A program made the position numbers and the translations under genes. Shown here piece after piece: positions 1 to 8,434 of a stretch of DNA of 64,000 nucleotides (positions are counted from its first letter, which is position 1; every line of letters starts with the position of its first letter). The stretch comes from Sediminibacterium goheungense (GTDB lineage Bacteria > Bacteroidota > Bacteroidia > Chitinophagales > Chitinophagaceae). The stretch covers positions 558,001 to 622,000 of the forward strand of contig NZ_SNWP01000011.1 in assembly GCF_004361915.1 (NCBI RefSeq), in the 5' to 3' direction. The notes under the pieces are model-generated. The model was not told where the DNA came from. It ran no database searches and worked only from the letters and a program-made list of their open reading frames with translations.

Positions 1-537
1 CTCAGAAAAGATGATACTTCCTGCAAAGTTCCACCCAAAATGTAAGCCGATGGGTAAGTACAAAGAATTGGTTTTTATAAAAGCATAGGCATACATCCAT
101 CCGGCAGCAGCTGTGATCAGGAAAATAAAAATCATCTGCACAGGATGGTTCCATGCATTATATGAAAACCAATGGTACACACCAAAAGCTATAACCGATA
201 ACCATAATCCTCTTACTGGGCCCAGTTTTTTCAATGCGATATAGAATAAAGCACCTCTGAAAATAAGCTCTTCATACAGTACAGAACGGAGAACCCACCA
301 CATGCCATCCAGAAAAACTGACCATGGATAATAGTGGTTTCTTTGCCAGGTAATACCGGTTAAAGAAGAGCGCACCAAGTGAAAAATAACAGCCAGTGAC
401 AATGCAAGTAGAATACCTATAATCAATTGTATAAGCCTTTTGATGCTTGGTTGCCAGCCAAGAACAGAAAGCCCTTTTTTATCAAAAAACCTCAATAAAA
501 GTAAGGAGAGAAGAAGCTCTACTAAAATCCCCATCAT
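1..537 (-). CDS. CPBP family intramembrane metalloprotease (3' end cut by window)
   Basis: This is a CAAX-protease/bacteriocin-processing (CPBP) membrane protein. The 179 codons visible from an ATG at 537 stay open to the window edge, so the C-terminus is missing. Hydrophobic segments lie near residues 3-17, 34-53, 110-125 and 134-150. The family motif is present: Glu89-Glu90 and Arg94 in YEELIFRG, His122 in GVYHWF, and His167 in GLHFGWN. These are the expected metal-binding and catalytic positions. A second ATG follows at once, so the start is uncertain by one codon. It diverges from greA with about 180 bp between them. The substrate is unknown; in this family it may be protein maturation or immunity. 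Confidence 0.85.
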   Translation of the reverse strand, partial: MMGILVELLLSLLLLRFFDKKGLSVLGWQPSIKRLIQLIIGILLALSLAVIFHLVRSSLTGITWQRNHYYPWSVFLDGMWWVLRSVLYEELIFRGALFYIALKKLGPVRGLWLSVIAFGVYHWFSYNAWNHPVQMIFIFLITAAAGWMYAYAFIKTNSLYLPIGLHFGWNFAGSIIFSE

Positions 538-656
538 AACTGACTGATTTTAAGTTTTTTAGGCATTTTATGCCGTTTTGAAGTTAATTGATTTTTGAAA
601 ATAAAATCCATGCTAATGACCATGAATTCTATATAATTTTCTATTTTTACAGTCAT

Positions 657-693
657 GCAACGCTGCAATCAAATGTGGCGTTGTATTTTTTTT
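657..693 (+). terminator. terminator-like hairpin in the greA leader
   Basis: The stem runs from CAACGCTGCA (658-667) to TGTGGCGTTG (674-683). It has ten pairs including two G-U, a six-base loop and a following T-rich tract (684-692). It lies 23 bp upstream of the greA ATG. No plus-strand gene lies upstream within the window, because the preceding gene runs the other way. It therefore probably sits in the greA 5' leader and could attenuate it. The structure is seen; the function is inferred. Confidence 0.55.
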
Positions 694-715
694 ACCCTTT
701 TTAAACCGAAAGTAT

Positions 716-1192
716 ATGAGTGAGAGTACCATGTATGTTACCAAGGAAACATTTGAAAGAATGCGGGAGGAACTTCAGAAGATGAAATCGGTGGACCGTC
801 CGGCCGCCTCACGCGCCATTGCCGAAGCAAGGGAAAAAGGAGATTTAAAAGAAAATGCTGAATATGATGCGGCCAAAGAGGCGCAAGGCATGCTTGAGGC
901 CAAAATCAAGCAACTGGAAGGTGCCATTGCCAATGCCAAAATTGTAGATACCAGTGATATCGATACCAGTAAAGTAACCATACTCACCAAAGTAACCATT
1001 ACCAATGTGGCTACAAAAAAAACAGTGACCTATCAGATTGTAGGAGAAAAGGAAGCCGATCTGAAAGCTGGTAAAATTTCAGCCGGTTCACCTATCGGGA
1101 AAGGATTGATGGGTAAAACAAAAGGGGAGGTTGCAGAAGTACAGGCACCTACTGGTATTATAAAATTCAAAATCGAAGACATTACTGTTTAA
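716..1192 (+). CDS. greA: Transcription elongation factor GreA
   Basis: GreA binds the RNA polymerase secondary channel and stimulates cleavage of backtracked RNA so that stalled elongation can resume. The 158-residue length is normal. The N-terminal half is a coiled-coil hairpin with the conserved tip region LKENAEYDAAKE near residues 44-55, including the acidic residues that support cleavage. The C-terminal half is the FKBP-like globular domain, with GSPIGKGLMGK. The ATG at 716 matches the family start. A strong hairpin follows the stop at 1204-1240, and a second terminator-like hairpin lies in the leader, which suggests transcript-level control. Confidence 0.97.
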   Translation: MSESTMYVTKETFERMREELQKMKSVDRPAASRAIAEAREKGDLKENAEYDAAKEAQGMLEAKIKQLEGAIANAKIVDTSDIDTSKVTILTKVTITNVATKKTVTYQIVGEKEADLKAGKISAGSPIGKGLMGKTKGEVAEVQAPTGIIKFKIEDITV

Positions 1193-1203
1193 ATCATCCT
1201 GAC

Positions 1204-1240
1204 GAAGCGCCATGAATATTTTTCATGGCGCTTCGCTTTT
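1204..1240 (+). terminator. greA Rho-independent terminator
   Basis: Perfect 13-bp arms at 1204-1216 (GAAGCGCCATGAA) and 1222-1234 have a five-base loop and are followed by GCTTTTA. They begin 12 bp after the greA stop. A longer reading of the next gene would start inside this hairpin, which supports the later ATG at 1251 for that gene. Confidence 0.85.
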
Positions 1241-1250
1241 ATATTGCTGT

Positions 1251-1652
1251 ATGACCATTTTTTCTAAAATTATTGCAGGCGAAATTCCATCTTATAAGAT
1301 TGCAGAAAACGAAGATTTTTTTGCTTTCCTGGATATTTTCCCACTGGTAGAAGGTCATGTGCTGGTAGTACCCAAAAATGAAACAGATAACTTATTTGAT
1401 CTCTCAGACAATTATCTTTCCGAAATATTGCTTTTTTCCAAACCCATCGCAAAAGCCATCGAAAAAGCGTTCTCCTGTAACCGCTGTGGTATAAGTGTAG
1501 TAGGATTGGAAGTGCCCCATGCACATGTGCACCTGATTCCCATCAATAGTGCCGATGACCTTAATTTCACCAGACCCAAGCTCAAATTGAGCCCCGAAGC
1601 ATTGCAATCGGTGCAGCAGCGAATTCTGGCAGAACTCGGGAGTGAGCAGTGA
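1251..1652 (+). CDS. HIT family protein (histidine triad hydrolase)
   Basis: This is a small nucleotide-binding hydrolase of the HIT superfamily, probably cytosolic and acting on purine nucleotide phosphoramidates or dinucleotides. The triad is clear at residues 90-94, in HAHVHLIP. The N-terminal signature FSKIIAGEIPSYKI is typical of the HINT branch. I chose the ATG at 1251 (133 aa) because the 13 codons upstream lie inside the greA terminator. The last residues (GSEQ) and the stop codon are encoded by the left arm of a heptad repeat (1641-1669), so the native C-terminus may have been changed when the repeat arose. The exact substrate is unknown. Confidence 0.92.
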   Translation: MTIFSKIIAGEIPSYKIAENEDFFAFLDIFPLVEGHVLVVPKNETDNLFDLSDNYLSEILLFSKPIAKAIEKAFSCNRCGISVVGLEVPHAHVHLIPINSADDLNFTRPKLKLSPEALQSVQQRILAELGSEQ

Positions 1653-1778
1653 GTAGTCAGTAGTGAGTATGATTGCTGGATCAAAAATCATGATAACTCT
1701 TCAGCCAGGGTACGACTGACTAATAATTTTATACAAATAATAAAACGCTTACTCACTACTGACTACTCACTACTCACT
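1641..1778. repeat. Heptad inverted repeat, unit GTGAGTA/GTCAGTA
   Basis: The arms at 1641-1669 and 1750-1778 are 29 bp long and differ at one position. Each arm is a run of seven-base units (GTGAGCA, GTGAGTA, GTCAGTA, GTGAGTA). The loop is 80 bp with no evident gene. The left arm encodes the end of the HIT gene. The right arm lies 33 bp before the UMF1 transporter start. Confidence 0.85.
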
Positions 1779-1811
1779 TTCCCCTAACTTTAGTAAAACA
1801 AACCCCTCCAC

Positions 1812-3131
1812 ATGCAAACTACTGCTCCTAAAAGGGTTATCAATGGCTGGGCCATGTATGATTGGGCCAACAGTGTTTACAACCTGGTGATTACTTCTAC
1901 CATTTTTCCAGCTTATTTCGAATCGGTAACGGGAGACGGTAATGATGCCACTTCCAATGATACGGTTCGTTTATTCGGTCGTGAATTTGTCAATACATCG
2001 CTTTACAACTATGCCCTTGCTGTGGCATTTATGATTGTTGCTGTAATGTCGCCCATGTTATCATCTATTGCTGACTACAAAGGGAATAAAAAGAAGTTTC
2101 TTTTCTTTTTCTGTACCATGGGAAGTATTGCCTGCAGTGCTTTATTCTTTTATAACAGTAGCAATCTGGCATATGGCCTGGCCTGTATGATTATTGCCTG
2201 TGTAGGCTACTGGAGCAGTCTGGTATTCTACAATTCTTTTCTTCCCGAAATAGCAGCACCGGCCGATCAGGATCGGGTGAGTGCCAGGGGTTTTGCCATG
2301 GGCTATATAGGTAGTGTGATACTGCAGATCGTATGTTTTGTGTTTGTATTAATGCCCGATACTTTTGGTATAACTGTAGGAAAAGCGTCACAGATATCAT
2401 TTTTACTGGTAGGTATCTGGTGGTGGGGTTTTGGTCAGCTCGCACTCAGCCGTCTGCCACGCACAACACCAGCCGGAAACCCGGAAAGCAAAGGCAGCAT
2501 TTTCACCAATGGATATAAGGAACTGAATAAGGTATGGAAGCAGTTACAACATATGCCTGTGCTGAAAAGATACCTTGGTGCTTTTTTCTTTTTTAATATG
2601 GGTGTACAAACCGTTATGCTTGCGGCTACCTTGTATGGAAAAAGCGAATTGAATATACCTACCACCAATCTGATTATTTCTATACTGATCATTCAACTGG
2701 TAGCCATTCCAGGTGCGTTTACCATTGCCAAACTATCCGATAAACTGGGTAATTTCCGAGCGCTGATGATCACAGTAGCTTTATGGATTATCCTCTGCAT
2801 TATCGGATACCTGTTACCACGTGATGGTGTAAATGAATTTTATGCCCTTGCTGTATTGGTAGGTTTTGTAATGGGAGGTATACAGTCTCTCAGTAGAAGT
2901 ACTTATGCCAAACTGATGCCTGAAACAAAAGACACCACTTCTTTTTTCAGTTTTTATGATGTCACTGAAAAAATAGCTATCGTAATCGGTATGTTTAGTT
3001 TCGGGTATATCAATGAATATACAGGCTCACAAAGAAACTCAGTACTGGCATTGGTAGTTTTCTTTGTGGTTGGACTGATATTGCTCACATTTGCATCTGC
3101 CACAAAACATAAACAGGGAAAAGTAGCATGA
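1812..3131 (+). CDS. MFS transporter, UMF1 / Atg22-like family
   Basis: This is an inner-membrane major facilitator of the UMF1 (Atg22-like) family. The 439 residues fit about twelve membrane helices. The signature INGWAMYDWANSVYNL at residues 10-25 is the family hallmark. MGGIQSLSRSTYAKLMP in the second half is the conserved cytoplasmic loop. The substrate is not known; eukaryotic Atg22 relatives export amino acids from the vacuole. The stop overlaps the next start by four bases (ATGA at 3128-3131), so it is probably translationally coupled to the metallo-hydrolase. A weak TAACTTTA box at 1785-1792 might be a promoter element. Confidence 0.9.
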   Translation: MQTTAPKRVINGWAMYDWANSVYNLVITSTIFPAYFESVTGDGNDATSNDTVRLFGREFVNTSLYNYALAVAFMIVAVMSPMLSSIADYKGNKKKFLFFFCTMGSIACSALFFYNSSNLAYGLACMIIACVGYWSSLVFYNSFLPEIAAPADQDRVSARGFAMGYIGSVILQIVCFVFVLMPDTFGITVGKASQISFLLVGIWWWGFGQLALSRLPRTTPAGNPESKGSIFTNGYKELNKVWKQLQHMPVLKRYLGAFFFFNMGVQTVMLAATLYGKSELNIPTTNLIISILIIQLVAIPGAFTIAKLSDKLGNFRALMITVALWIILCIIGYLLPRDGVNEFYALAVLVGFVMGGIQSLSRSTYAKLMPETKDTTSFFSFYDVTEKIAIVIGMFSFGYINEYTGSQRNSVLALVVFFVVGLILLTFASATKHKQGKVA

Positions 3132-3997
3132 AACTATATTCAATCAACAGCGGGAATTTTAAACTGGATGGCGGTGCCATGTTTGGTGTGGTGCCCAAAT
3201 CAATGTGGAATAAACTCAATCCCGCAGATGAAAATAATATGTGCTCATGGGCCATGCGTTGTTTACTCGTAGAAGACGGTAATAAATTAATACTGATTGA
3301 TAATGGTATGGGTGATAAGCAGGATCCTAAGTTTTTCGGCCACTATTATCTGCATGGTGATGACACCCTGGATACATCACTTGCTAAGTATGGGTTTAAT
3401 CGTAACGATATCACAGATGTTTTTTTAACCCATCTACATTTCGATCATTGCGGAGGTAGTATTGTACGGGATGGCGATAAACTGGTACCCGCTTTTAAAA
3501 ATGCTACCTACTGGAGTAATGAAAAACACTGGAACTGGGCAGTGAAACCCAATGATAGAGAGAAAGCCTCTTTTCTCAAAGAAAATATTCAACCTATACA
3601 GGACAGTGGTCAACTGAAATTTGTTGAAACGCCATCCGCTGGGTTTACACCGGATGGCAGACTGGAAACAGTTTCTTTTACTGATCATTTCTCCATTCGT
3701 TTTGTGAACGGACATACAGAGAAGATGATGTTACCTCAGCTTCAGTATAAAGGACATACATTGGTGTATATGGCCGATTTACTACCATCTGTGGCTCACC
3801 TGCCCATTCCATACGTAATGGCGTATGATATGTTCCCATTAACCACACTACAGGAAAAAAAGAATTTTCTACAGGAAGCAGTGGATAATAACTACATACT
3901 TTATTTCGAACACGATCATATCAATGAATGCTGCAGTCTGAAAATGACAGAAAAAGGTGTGCGGGTAGGAGAAACATTCGCCTTGTCATCTTTATAA
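3128..3997 (+). CDS. MBL-fold metallo-hydrolase
   Basis: This 289-residue cytosolic metallo-beta-lactamase-fold hydrolase has the two-metal motif THLHFDHCGG at 101-110, giving His102, His104, Asp106 and His107. Further ligands are likely His196 in FVNGHTEKM, the Asp in YMADLLP and the His in FEHDH near the C-terminus. It has no signal peptide. Families with this layout include quorum-quenching lactonases and other esterases, but the sequence alone does not settle the substrate. The four-base overlap with the upstream transporter suggests one operon, perhaps handling a transported compound. Confidence 0.88.
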   Translation: MKLYSINSGNFKLDGGAMFGVVPKSMWNKLNPADENNMCSWAMRCLLVEDGNKLILIDNGMGDKQDPKFFGHYYLHGDDTLDTSLAKYGFNRNDITDVFLTHLHFDHCGGSIVRDGDKLVPAFKNATYWSNEKHWNWAVKPNDREKASFLKENIQPIQDSGQLKFVETPSAGFTPDGRLETVSFTDHFSIRFVNGHTEKMMLPQLQYKGHTLVYMADLLPSVAHLPIPYVMAYDMFPLTTLQEKKNFLQEAVDNNYILYFEHDHINECCSLKMTEKGVRVGETFALSSL

Positions 3998-4051
3998 AAG
4001 CTTACTGCTGATGTAGTATTTCACCCATTCAAATGTTACAAAAAAACAGTG

Positions 4052-4080
4052 AAAACACGGCATAAAATCGGTGTTTTTTA
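4052..4080 (+). terminator. Probable terminator after the MBL hydrolase
   Basis: AAAACAC (4052-4058) pairs with GTGTTTT (4071-4077), with a 12-base loop and a following T tract. It lies 55 bp after the stop of the transporter/hydrolase operon. Confidence 0.5.
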
Positions 4081-4152
4081 GGCTGTTATTGCCAATGTTT
4101 CATGTTAAGTTTACATTGAAATCCTAGCTTTAACACGCTATTTTAAAATCCA

Positions 4153-4521
4153 ATGTCCAAGAACCAGGTAACGGGATGTCCTAATTGCGGATGCAGGATA
4201 TCTTTCCGGCAGTTTATTCTGCTGAACAACTTTTCCGCTATCAACTGCGATACCTGCAATGCCCGGATAGAAATATCCAACAGAAATGGCAATGCAGTTA
4301 TCGCAGCTATTTCAGGTATTGTTTCTGCTGCAACAATTGTCTATGCTACCTATGCAGGTAAACAATATTTCAACTCTTTATTACTGGGACTAACGGGTGG
4401 TATTTTCTGCGCAACAATTTTTGTATTGATCATTTGCAGGGTACTATATAAGCGATCACAGTTATATAGAAGTGTACATACAAGCCCCATTCATTATACT
4501 GAGCGTGGTGCAGTAGTTTAG
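4153..4521 (+). CDS. Small membrane protein with N-terminal zinc-ribbon-like cysteines
   Basis: I do not recognise a named family. The 122-residue protein has cysteines at 9, 12, 14 and then 32 and 35 (CPNC...CDTC), which resembles a zinc ribbon. Two hydrophobic segments follow at about 48-68 and 74-97, then a short basic, probably cytoplasmic tail. It has no signal peptide. It converges with the DUF3108 gene and overlaps it by four bases (4518-4521), so the two are not co-transcribed. The ORF looks real because its composition matches the neighbours and its domain order is sensible; no function can be assigned. Confidence 0.65.
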   Translation: MSKNQVTGCPNCGCRISFRQFILLNNFSAINCDTCNARIEISNRNGNAVIAAISGIVSAATIVYATYAGKQYFNSLLLGLTGGIFCATIFVLIICRVLYKRSQLYRSVHTSPIHYTERGAVV

Positions 4522-5312
4522 TGATTAAAACTAATCATGGAACTTAAAGGATAACGTAAGTTCCGGTACTGCATCATATCTACTTTTACACTACCTACCA
4601 CAATCGGGCTCTCAATACGCAAGGGAATATGGTTGGGGTCATCGCTAACCCATACAGTCATTTTTTCTCCGCCCTCAAATAAAGTACCTTTTACCAACAA
4701 GGGTTTGAATTTAATAGCTCGGAATTTTCCATATTTGGTCTTAATGGTTTCCTTACCTAGGTATTTTATATAGAGATTGTATACTTCATTATCCAGGAAC
4801 ATGGCAAAGGGAATTTTATCCTCCGGCTTGTATTTATTGAAATCAATATTTCGTGCATAATAAATAGAACTCAGCACGTCCTGTATGCAACCTGGTACTT
4901 TGTAAACACCTTCTGTGGTAACGGCTGTATTGGTTTCCTGATTGAAAGTAATGTTTTCAAATTTTTTATAACCACCTTCCTCAATATTTCTGATAAACTT
5001 AAGTGGCTGAAGATTTGCTGTGTCAATATAAGATTCATAACGGTCGCGCACCTTGAATATCCAGTCATAGCTTGGATTAGAGCTGCCTTTACCAACAACA
5101 TGATATGCAATCCGGTTATTTATTTTATCTAGTGAAACAGAAAAATTAGCATTGCCTGCATTCACATAGAGGCCAATAACTGAATAGAATACATTGTAAG
5201 AAATACTTTCGCCCTCTTCAAAAGCTTTGTTACGTATACCACAAAACTCATCGCCGGCCGATAGTGGTTGTAGCCCCATTATCCAGATGACTAATAAAAA
5301 GATTTTTTTCAT
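4518..5312 (-). CDS. DUF3108 domain-containing exported protein
   Basis: The 264-residue protein begins with a signal peptide (KKIFLLVIWIMGLQPLSA, cleavage near residue 19). The rest is a periplasmic or outer-membrane-associated DUF3108 domain, recognisable from the opening region GESISYNVFYSVIGLYVNAG and the conserved middle FKVRDRYESYID. The function of DUF3108 is not established. The gene lies 11 bp downstream of the flippase-like membrane protein on the same strand, a common pairing in Bacteroidota as I recall, and is probably co-transcribed with it. Confidence 0.85.
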   Translation of the reverse strand: MKKIFLLVIWIMGLQPLSAGDEFCGIRNKAFEEGESISYNVFYSVIGLYVNAGNANFSVSLDKINNRIAYHVVGKGSSNPSYDWIFKVRDRYESYIDTANLQPLKFIRNIEEGGYKKFENITFNQETNTAVTTEGVYKVPGCIQDVLSSIYYARNIDFNKYKPEDKIPFAMFLDNEVYNLYIKYLGKETIKTKYGKFRAIKFKPLLVKGTLFEGGEKMTVWVSDDPNHIPLRIESPIVVGSVKVDMMQYRNLRYPLSSMISFNH

Positions 5313-5323
5313 GCTTGTCTTGT

Positions 5324-6316
5324 CTATTTGTTATTACGGAACAGCCGAATACCCAGTAAAAAAATACTTCCTGCTATAGCCGGAACAATCAGGTTTATAA
5401 TCCAGATACTTCCGGTACTTGCAATGATGCCTAAAAGATTGGTACTTAGCAAACCAAATAACTGTAAACTGGCTTCACCCCTGATACCAAGTTCTGCCAA
5501 TGTTACCGAAGGAATGATGGATAGTACCAATAAAAGTACCGCCACCAAAGCTGCTGTATCCACTACACTGATTCCTACTTCAAAAACCTGCATCACCAGC
5601 ACATACTGTGTTATAAATACAACGTACCGGAGCGCAGAAAGAAGTAAAATTTTTGTTAAGAACTTCCAATCGAGCTTCTCCATATTCTCCACCACAAACC
5701 TGTATTTGGCTACCAGGGGTATTTTCTCAAGTAACCTGATCAGCCATGATAACTTATAATACAATAATCCCAATAATATCGTGCCAAAACTAAGTATACT
5801 CATTAAACCAGTTAACCAGAACATAGACAAGCCTTCAGGATGATGGGTTGCATCTACTATAAAAATCCGCATATATAGCATACCCAATAAGCCCATTACC
5901 AGATTTACAAGGATAAGGCTCATGCTTCCAACCATGGAAATAGCCATTCCTTTTAAACGATGCCCCTCATCCAGAAAAACAGACCGGGCGGCCGATTCTC
6001 CAAAGCGGTTGATACTGTTGAATACCAGTGCATGACCCGATAAAGTGGCTTTCATGGCTTTCCAGAATGAAACTTTCTGTACTAAACTCACCAGTATTTT
6101 CCATTTATAGGCCTCAAAACCCATATTCAGACCCAATAAAGCAATAGCGAGTAATAGTTTCCAGGATTGTGACCCGCGAATAGAGTTGAGGATCATGTTC
6201 CACGACTGCTGTAGATTTTTCTGTTCACTTATTTGCTGATAAATAGAAAAACCCAGCCAGATAAAAAGTACCGGCCCCAGAAAATAGTTCAGAAATATTT
6301 TAAAACGTTTGTTCAG
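5324..6316 (-). CDS. Lysylphosphatidylglycerol synthase TM-like (UPF0104) membrane protein, non-ATG start likely
   Basis: This is a multi-pass inner-membrane protein of the family containing the flippase-like membrane domain of MprF. It lacks the cytosolic synthase domain, so lipid transfer across the membrane is a possible role. From the first ATG (6196) it would be 290 aa. However, the frame stays open for 40 more codons upstream and encodes a typical family N-terminus (FKIFLNYFLGPVLFIW and SIYQQI) before an in-frame TAA. No ATG, GTG or TTG exists there; a CTG at 6314-6316 is the likeliest start. The promoter region runs into a heptad inverted repeat just upstream, which may explain the lost ATG. 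It is probably in an operon with the DUF3108 gene. Confidence 0.8.
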   Translation of the reverse strand: MNKRFKIFLNYFLGPVLFIWLGFSIYQQISEQKNLQQSWNMILNSIRGSQSWKLLLAIALLGLNMGFEAYKWKILVSLVQKVSFWKAMKATLSGHALVFNSINRFGESAARSVFLDEGHRLKGMAISMVGSMSLILVNLVMGLLGMLYMRIFIVDATHHPEGLSMFWLTGLMSILSFGTILLGLLYYKLSWLIRLLEKIPLVAKYRFVVENMEKLDWKFLTKILLLSALRYVVFITQYVLVMQVFEVGISVVDTAALVAVLLLVLSIIPSVTLAELGIRGEASLQLFGLLSTNLLGIIASTGSIWIINLIVPAIAGSIFLLGIRLFRNNK

Positions 6317-6354
6317 AAATTCGCTTTATATACAAAGAACGGGGAAATGTGGGA

Positions 6355-6480
6355 GATAGCGGATGGCTAATAGCTAATAGCTGATAGTTATAGGCAGTTG
6401 GCCCGATGATATTTACCAGCACATTTCTCTACTATAATCTATCCACTATCTTCCATTAGTCATTACCTATTAGCCATCTC
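6355..6480. repeat. Heptad inverted repeat, unit GATGGCT/AATAGCT
   Basis: The left arm (about 6362-6392) reads as GATGGCT AATAGCT and so on. The reverse complement of the right arm (about 6443-6480) reads as GATGGCT AATAGGT AATGACT. The two arms share the period and most bases but are imperfect. The repeat fills the gap between the divergent membrane-protein and ruvC genes, so it may overlap both promoters. Confidence 0.75.
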
Positions 6481-6500
6481 TTCCGTATTTTCACCCAGGA

Positions 6501-7064
6501 ATGGCAAAAGATGAAATTATATTAGGCATTGATCCGGGTACTCAGTTAATGGGCTATGCTTTACTGCGTATTCATAATGGACAGCCACAGGTATTGTTAA
6601 TGGATATAATAAAATTAACCGCCCAAAAAGATATTTATGCACGTCTTGAAACCATTCATGCACGTGTTTGTGAGCTGATTAAATTATATAAACCATCCAC
6701 TTTTGCGATCGAAGCCCCTTTTTTTGGTAAAAACGTACAGAGTATGCTGAAGCTGGGAAGAGCACAGGGTGTGGCGATTGCTGCGGCCATGCAGGCCGGT
6801 TTAACTGTAACAGAATATTCACCCAAAAAAGTAAAACAATCCATCACCGGAAACGGTAATGCAGACAAGGATCAGGTATGGAAAATGCTCCAACGCATTT
6901 TGCAGATAGAAGAAAAACCACAGTATTTTGATGCAACAGATGCCCTCGCAGTCGCATTGTGCCATCACTACCAATCATCATCTCCATTGGCAGCAGCAGG
7001 AAAAGGAATCAAAGGATGGGAAGCATTTATCGCTAAAAACCCGGGAAGAGTGAAGAAAATGTAA
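6501..7064 (+). CDS. ruvC: Holliday junction resolvase RuvC
   Basis: RuvC is the endonuclease that nicks Holliday junctions symmetrically in the RuvABC system. At 187 aa it is slightly longer than usual because of a C-terminal tail. The RNase H-like catalytic acids are visible: Asp11 in GIDPGT, Glu71 in FAIEAPFF, and Asp144 and Asp147 in FDATDALAVALCHH. The ATG at 6501 gives the family start. It stands alone between two heptad repeats; ruvB is 12 kb away on the same strand. A heptad repeat begins immediately after the stop codon. Confidence 0.96.
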   Translation: MAKDEIILGIDPGTQLMGYALLRIHNGQPQVLLMDIIKLTAQKDIYARLETIHARVCELIKLYKPSTFAIEAPFFGKNVQSMLKLGRAQGVAIAAAMQAGLTVTEYSPKKVKQSITGNGNADKDQVWKMLQRILQIEEKPQYFDATDALAVALCHHYQSSSPLAAAGKGIKGWEAFIAKNPGRVKKM

Positions 7065-7167
7065 GATCTCAGATGTCTGATGTCTGATGTCTGATGTAAA
7101 ATTGGAGATGCATGATAGTAAACGATACTACTATATCTGATATCTGCCATCTGCGATCTGACATTCC
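7065..7167. repeat. Heptad inverted repeat, unit GATGTCT
   Basis: Left arm 7065-7097 carries three tandem GATGTCT units plus variants. The reverse complement of 7129-7167 reads GATCGCA GATGGCA GATATCA, the same seven-base register with diverged bases. It lies between the convergent 3' ends of ruvC and uppP and starts on the base after the ruvC stop. Confidence 0.8.
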
Positions 7168-7192
7168 TTCATAAAATCAAGAAATCAAGAAA

Positions 7193-7990
7193 TCACTTCA
7201 GGTATCCTGTGAGAACGAGTACCAGTAAGATGGTGCCTCCGATTACGCGATACCAGCCAAACCATTTAAAACCATGTTTCTGGAGAAAGCCAATGAAAAA
7301 TTTAATGGCAAGCATGGCAACGATAAAAGCAACCAGATTACCAATTGCCAGGGCTATGAGATTGTCTGTATTGGTGAGTATCTCAGGGTTTTCTTTCCAG
7401 GCTTTGAGTAGTTTATAACCTGTAGCTGCTGCCATGGTAGGCACTGCCAGAAAGAAAGAAAATTCAGCGGCGAGACTTCTGTTTAACTTTTGTTGCATAC
7501 CGCCGATAATACTGGCCGCACTTCTGCTTACACCCGGAATCATAGCCACACATTGCCACAATCCAATCATAAAAGCCCGCACAAAACCCACTTCTTCCTC
7601 TTTTACAATAACCGGTTGCTGAAAAAGTTTATCGATAAAAAGGAGTACCAAACCACCTGCTAACATGGTAATGGCCACAGTAAGCGGACTCTCCAAAAGG
7701 TCATCAATCTTATCAGAAAATAAAGCACCGAGTGCCAGTGCAGGAATAACAGCGATCAATAATTTCAGATAAAAATTCCAGCGGTTGAGCGGAAAGAATT
7801 TTTTATGGTATAAAACCACTACCGATAAAATGGCTCCCAACTGAATAGCTACCTCAAACAGTTTAGTGAAATCGTCTTTTGCTATGCCCAAAAATGAACT
7901 GGCAATAATCATATGACCAGTAGAAGAAATCGGAAGAAACTCAGTAAGTCCCTCTACAATAGCAATTACAATGGCATCGAATATAGACAT
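7193..7990 (-). CDS. uppP: Undecaprenyl-diphosphate phosphatase (UppP/BacA)
   Basis: This integral membrane enzyme dephosphorylates undecaprenyl pyrophosphate to recycle the lipid carrier for peptidoglycan and O-antigen; it also confers bacitracin resistance. The 265-residue length fits the family. Motif 1 is [15 protein letters not shown] near residues 13-27 and motif 2 is [10 protein letters not shown] in the middle; both hold the catalytic acidic, Ser and Arg residues. It is the last gene of the block ftsX - DUF3098 - uppP, a gene order frequent in Bacteroidota that links division and envelope synthesis. Two heptad repeats interrupt the gaps in this block. Confidence 0.96.
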   Translation of the reverse strand: MSIFDAIVIAIVEGLTEFLPISSTGHMIIASSFLGIAKDDFTKLFEVAIQLGAILSVVVLYHKKFFPLNRWNFYLKLLIAVIPALALGALFSDKIDDLLESPLTVAITMLAGGLVLLFIDKLFQQPVIVKEEEVGFVRAFMIGLWQCVAMIPGVSRSAASIIGGMQQKLNRSLAAEFSFFLAVPTMAAATGYKLLKAWKENPEILTNTDNLIALAIGNLVAFIVAMLAIKFFIGFLQKHGFKWFGWYRVIGGTILLVLVLTGYLK

Positions 7991-7992
7991 GC

Positions 7993-8084
7993 GTAGTGAA
8001 TAGTGAGTAGTCAGTAGTCAGTAGTGAGTAGTTGAGTGCGAGTATTAGTTTTTTCTTACTCACTACTGACTACTCACTGCTCAC
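7993..8084. repeat. Heptad inverted repeat, unit GTGAGTA/GTCAGTA
   Basis: Left arm 7993-8030 and right arm 8057-8084 share a 27-base core with the repeat at 1641. It occupies the short gap between uppP and the DUF3098 gene, so a co-transcript of these minus-strand genes would carry the hairpin between them. Confidence 0.82.
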
Positions 8085-8086
8085 GA

Positions 8087-8326
8087 TTACTTGTTCTTTT
8101 TAAAAATGGCATATATCTCAACAGCCAGACCGATGATAATCAGAATGGGTGCAATGGTAATGCGGGTAGTGCTGTATACTTCTTTGTAATCAAATACATT
8201 GGGATCGCTGCTTTTACCGCCACTCATCAGAAAAAAGCCCAGTGCAATGATGGCCGCGCCAATCAGCATCCATTTATAATTGTCTTTTGTAAAAAGAGGA
8301 GCTGCTGTATTTTTTGTTTCACTCAT
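8087..8326 (-). CDS. DUF3098 domain-containing small membrane protein
   Basis: This protein of about 79 residues has two transmembrane helices (about 21-37 and 57-74 from the chosen start) joined by a short loop with GGKSSDPNVFDYKEVYS, which is the DUF3098 signature. The biochemical role is unknown. It lies between ftsX and uppP, as is usual in this phylum, which suggests an envelope or division role. I prefer the ATG at 8326 over a TTG at 8347 that would add seven residues. Heptad repeats flank the gene closely on both sides. Confidence 0.85.
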   Translation of the reverse strand: MSETKNTAAPLFTKDNYKWMLIGAAIIALGFFLMSGGKSSDPNVFDYKEVYSTTRITIAPILIIIGLAVEIYAIFKKNK

Positions 8327-8357
8327 AAGAGATGGTTTTTTGGTCAATGATTATTGG

Positions 8358-8430
8358 TGAGTAGTGAGTAGTCAGTGGTAAGTATCAGATTCTCTATTTT
8401 CTTACTCACTACTGACTACTCACTGCTCAC
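8358..8430. repeat. Heptad inverted repeat, unit GTGAGTA/GTCAGTA
   Basis: Left arm 8358-8384 and right arm 8402-8430 are nearly complementary, with a short T-rich loop of about 17 bases. It ends four bases before the ftsX stop. It is the third copy of this same unit within 7 kb, after those at 1641 and 7993. Confidence 0.82.
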
Positions 8431-8434
8431 TATA

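Noticed and set aside
1212..1250. Longer N-terminus for the HIT protein
   Set aside because: These codons lie inside the perfect greA terminator hairpin and are not family-like; the ATG at 1251 fits the family.
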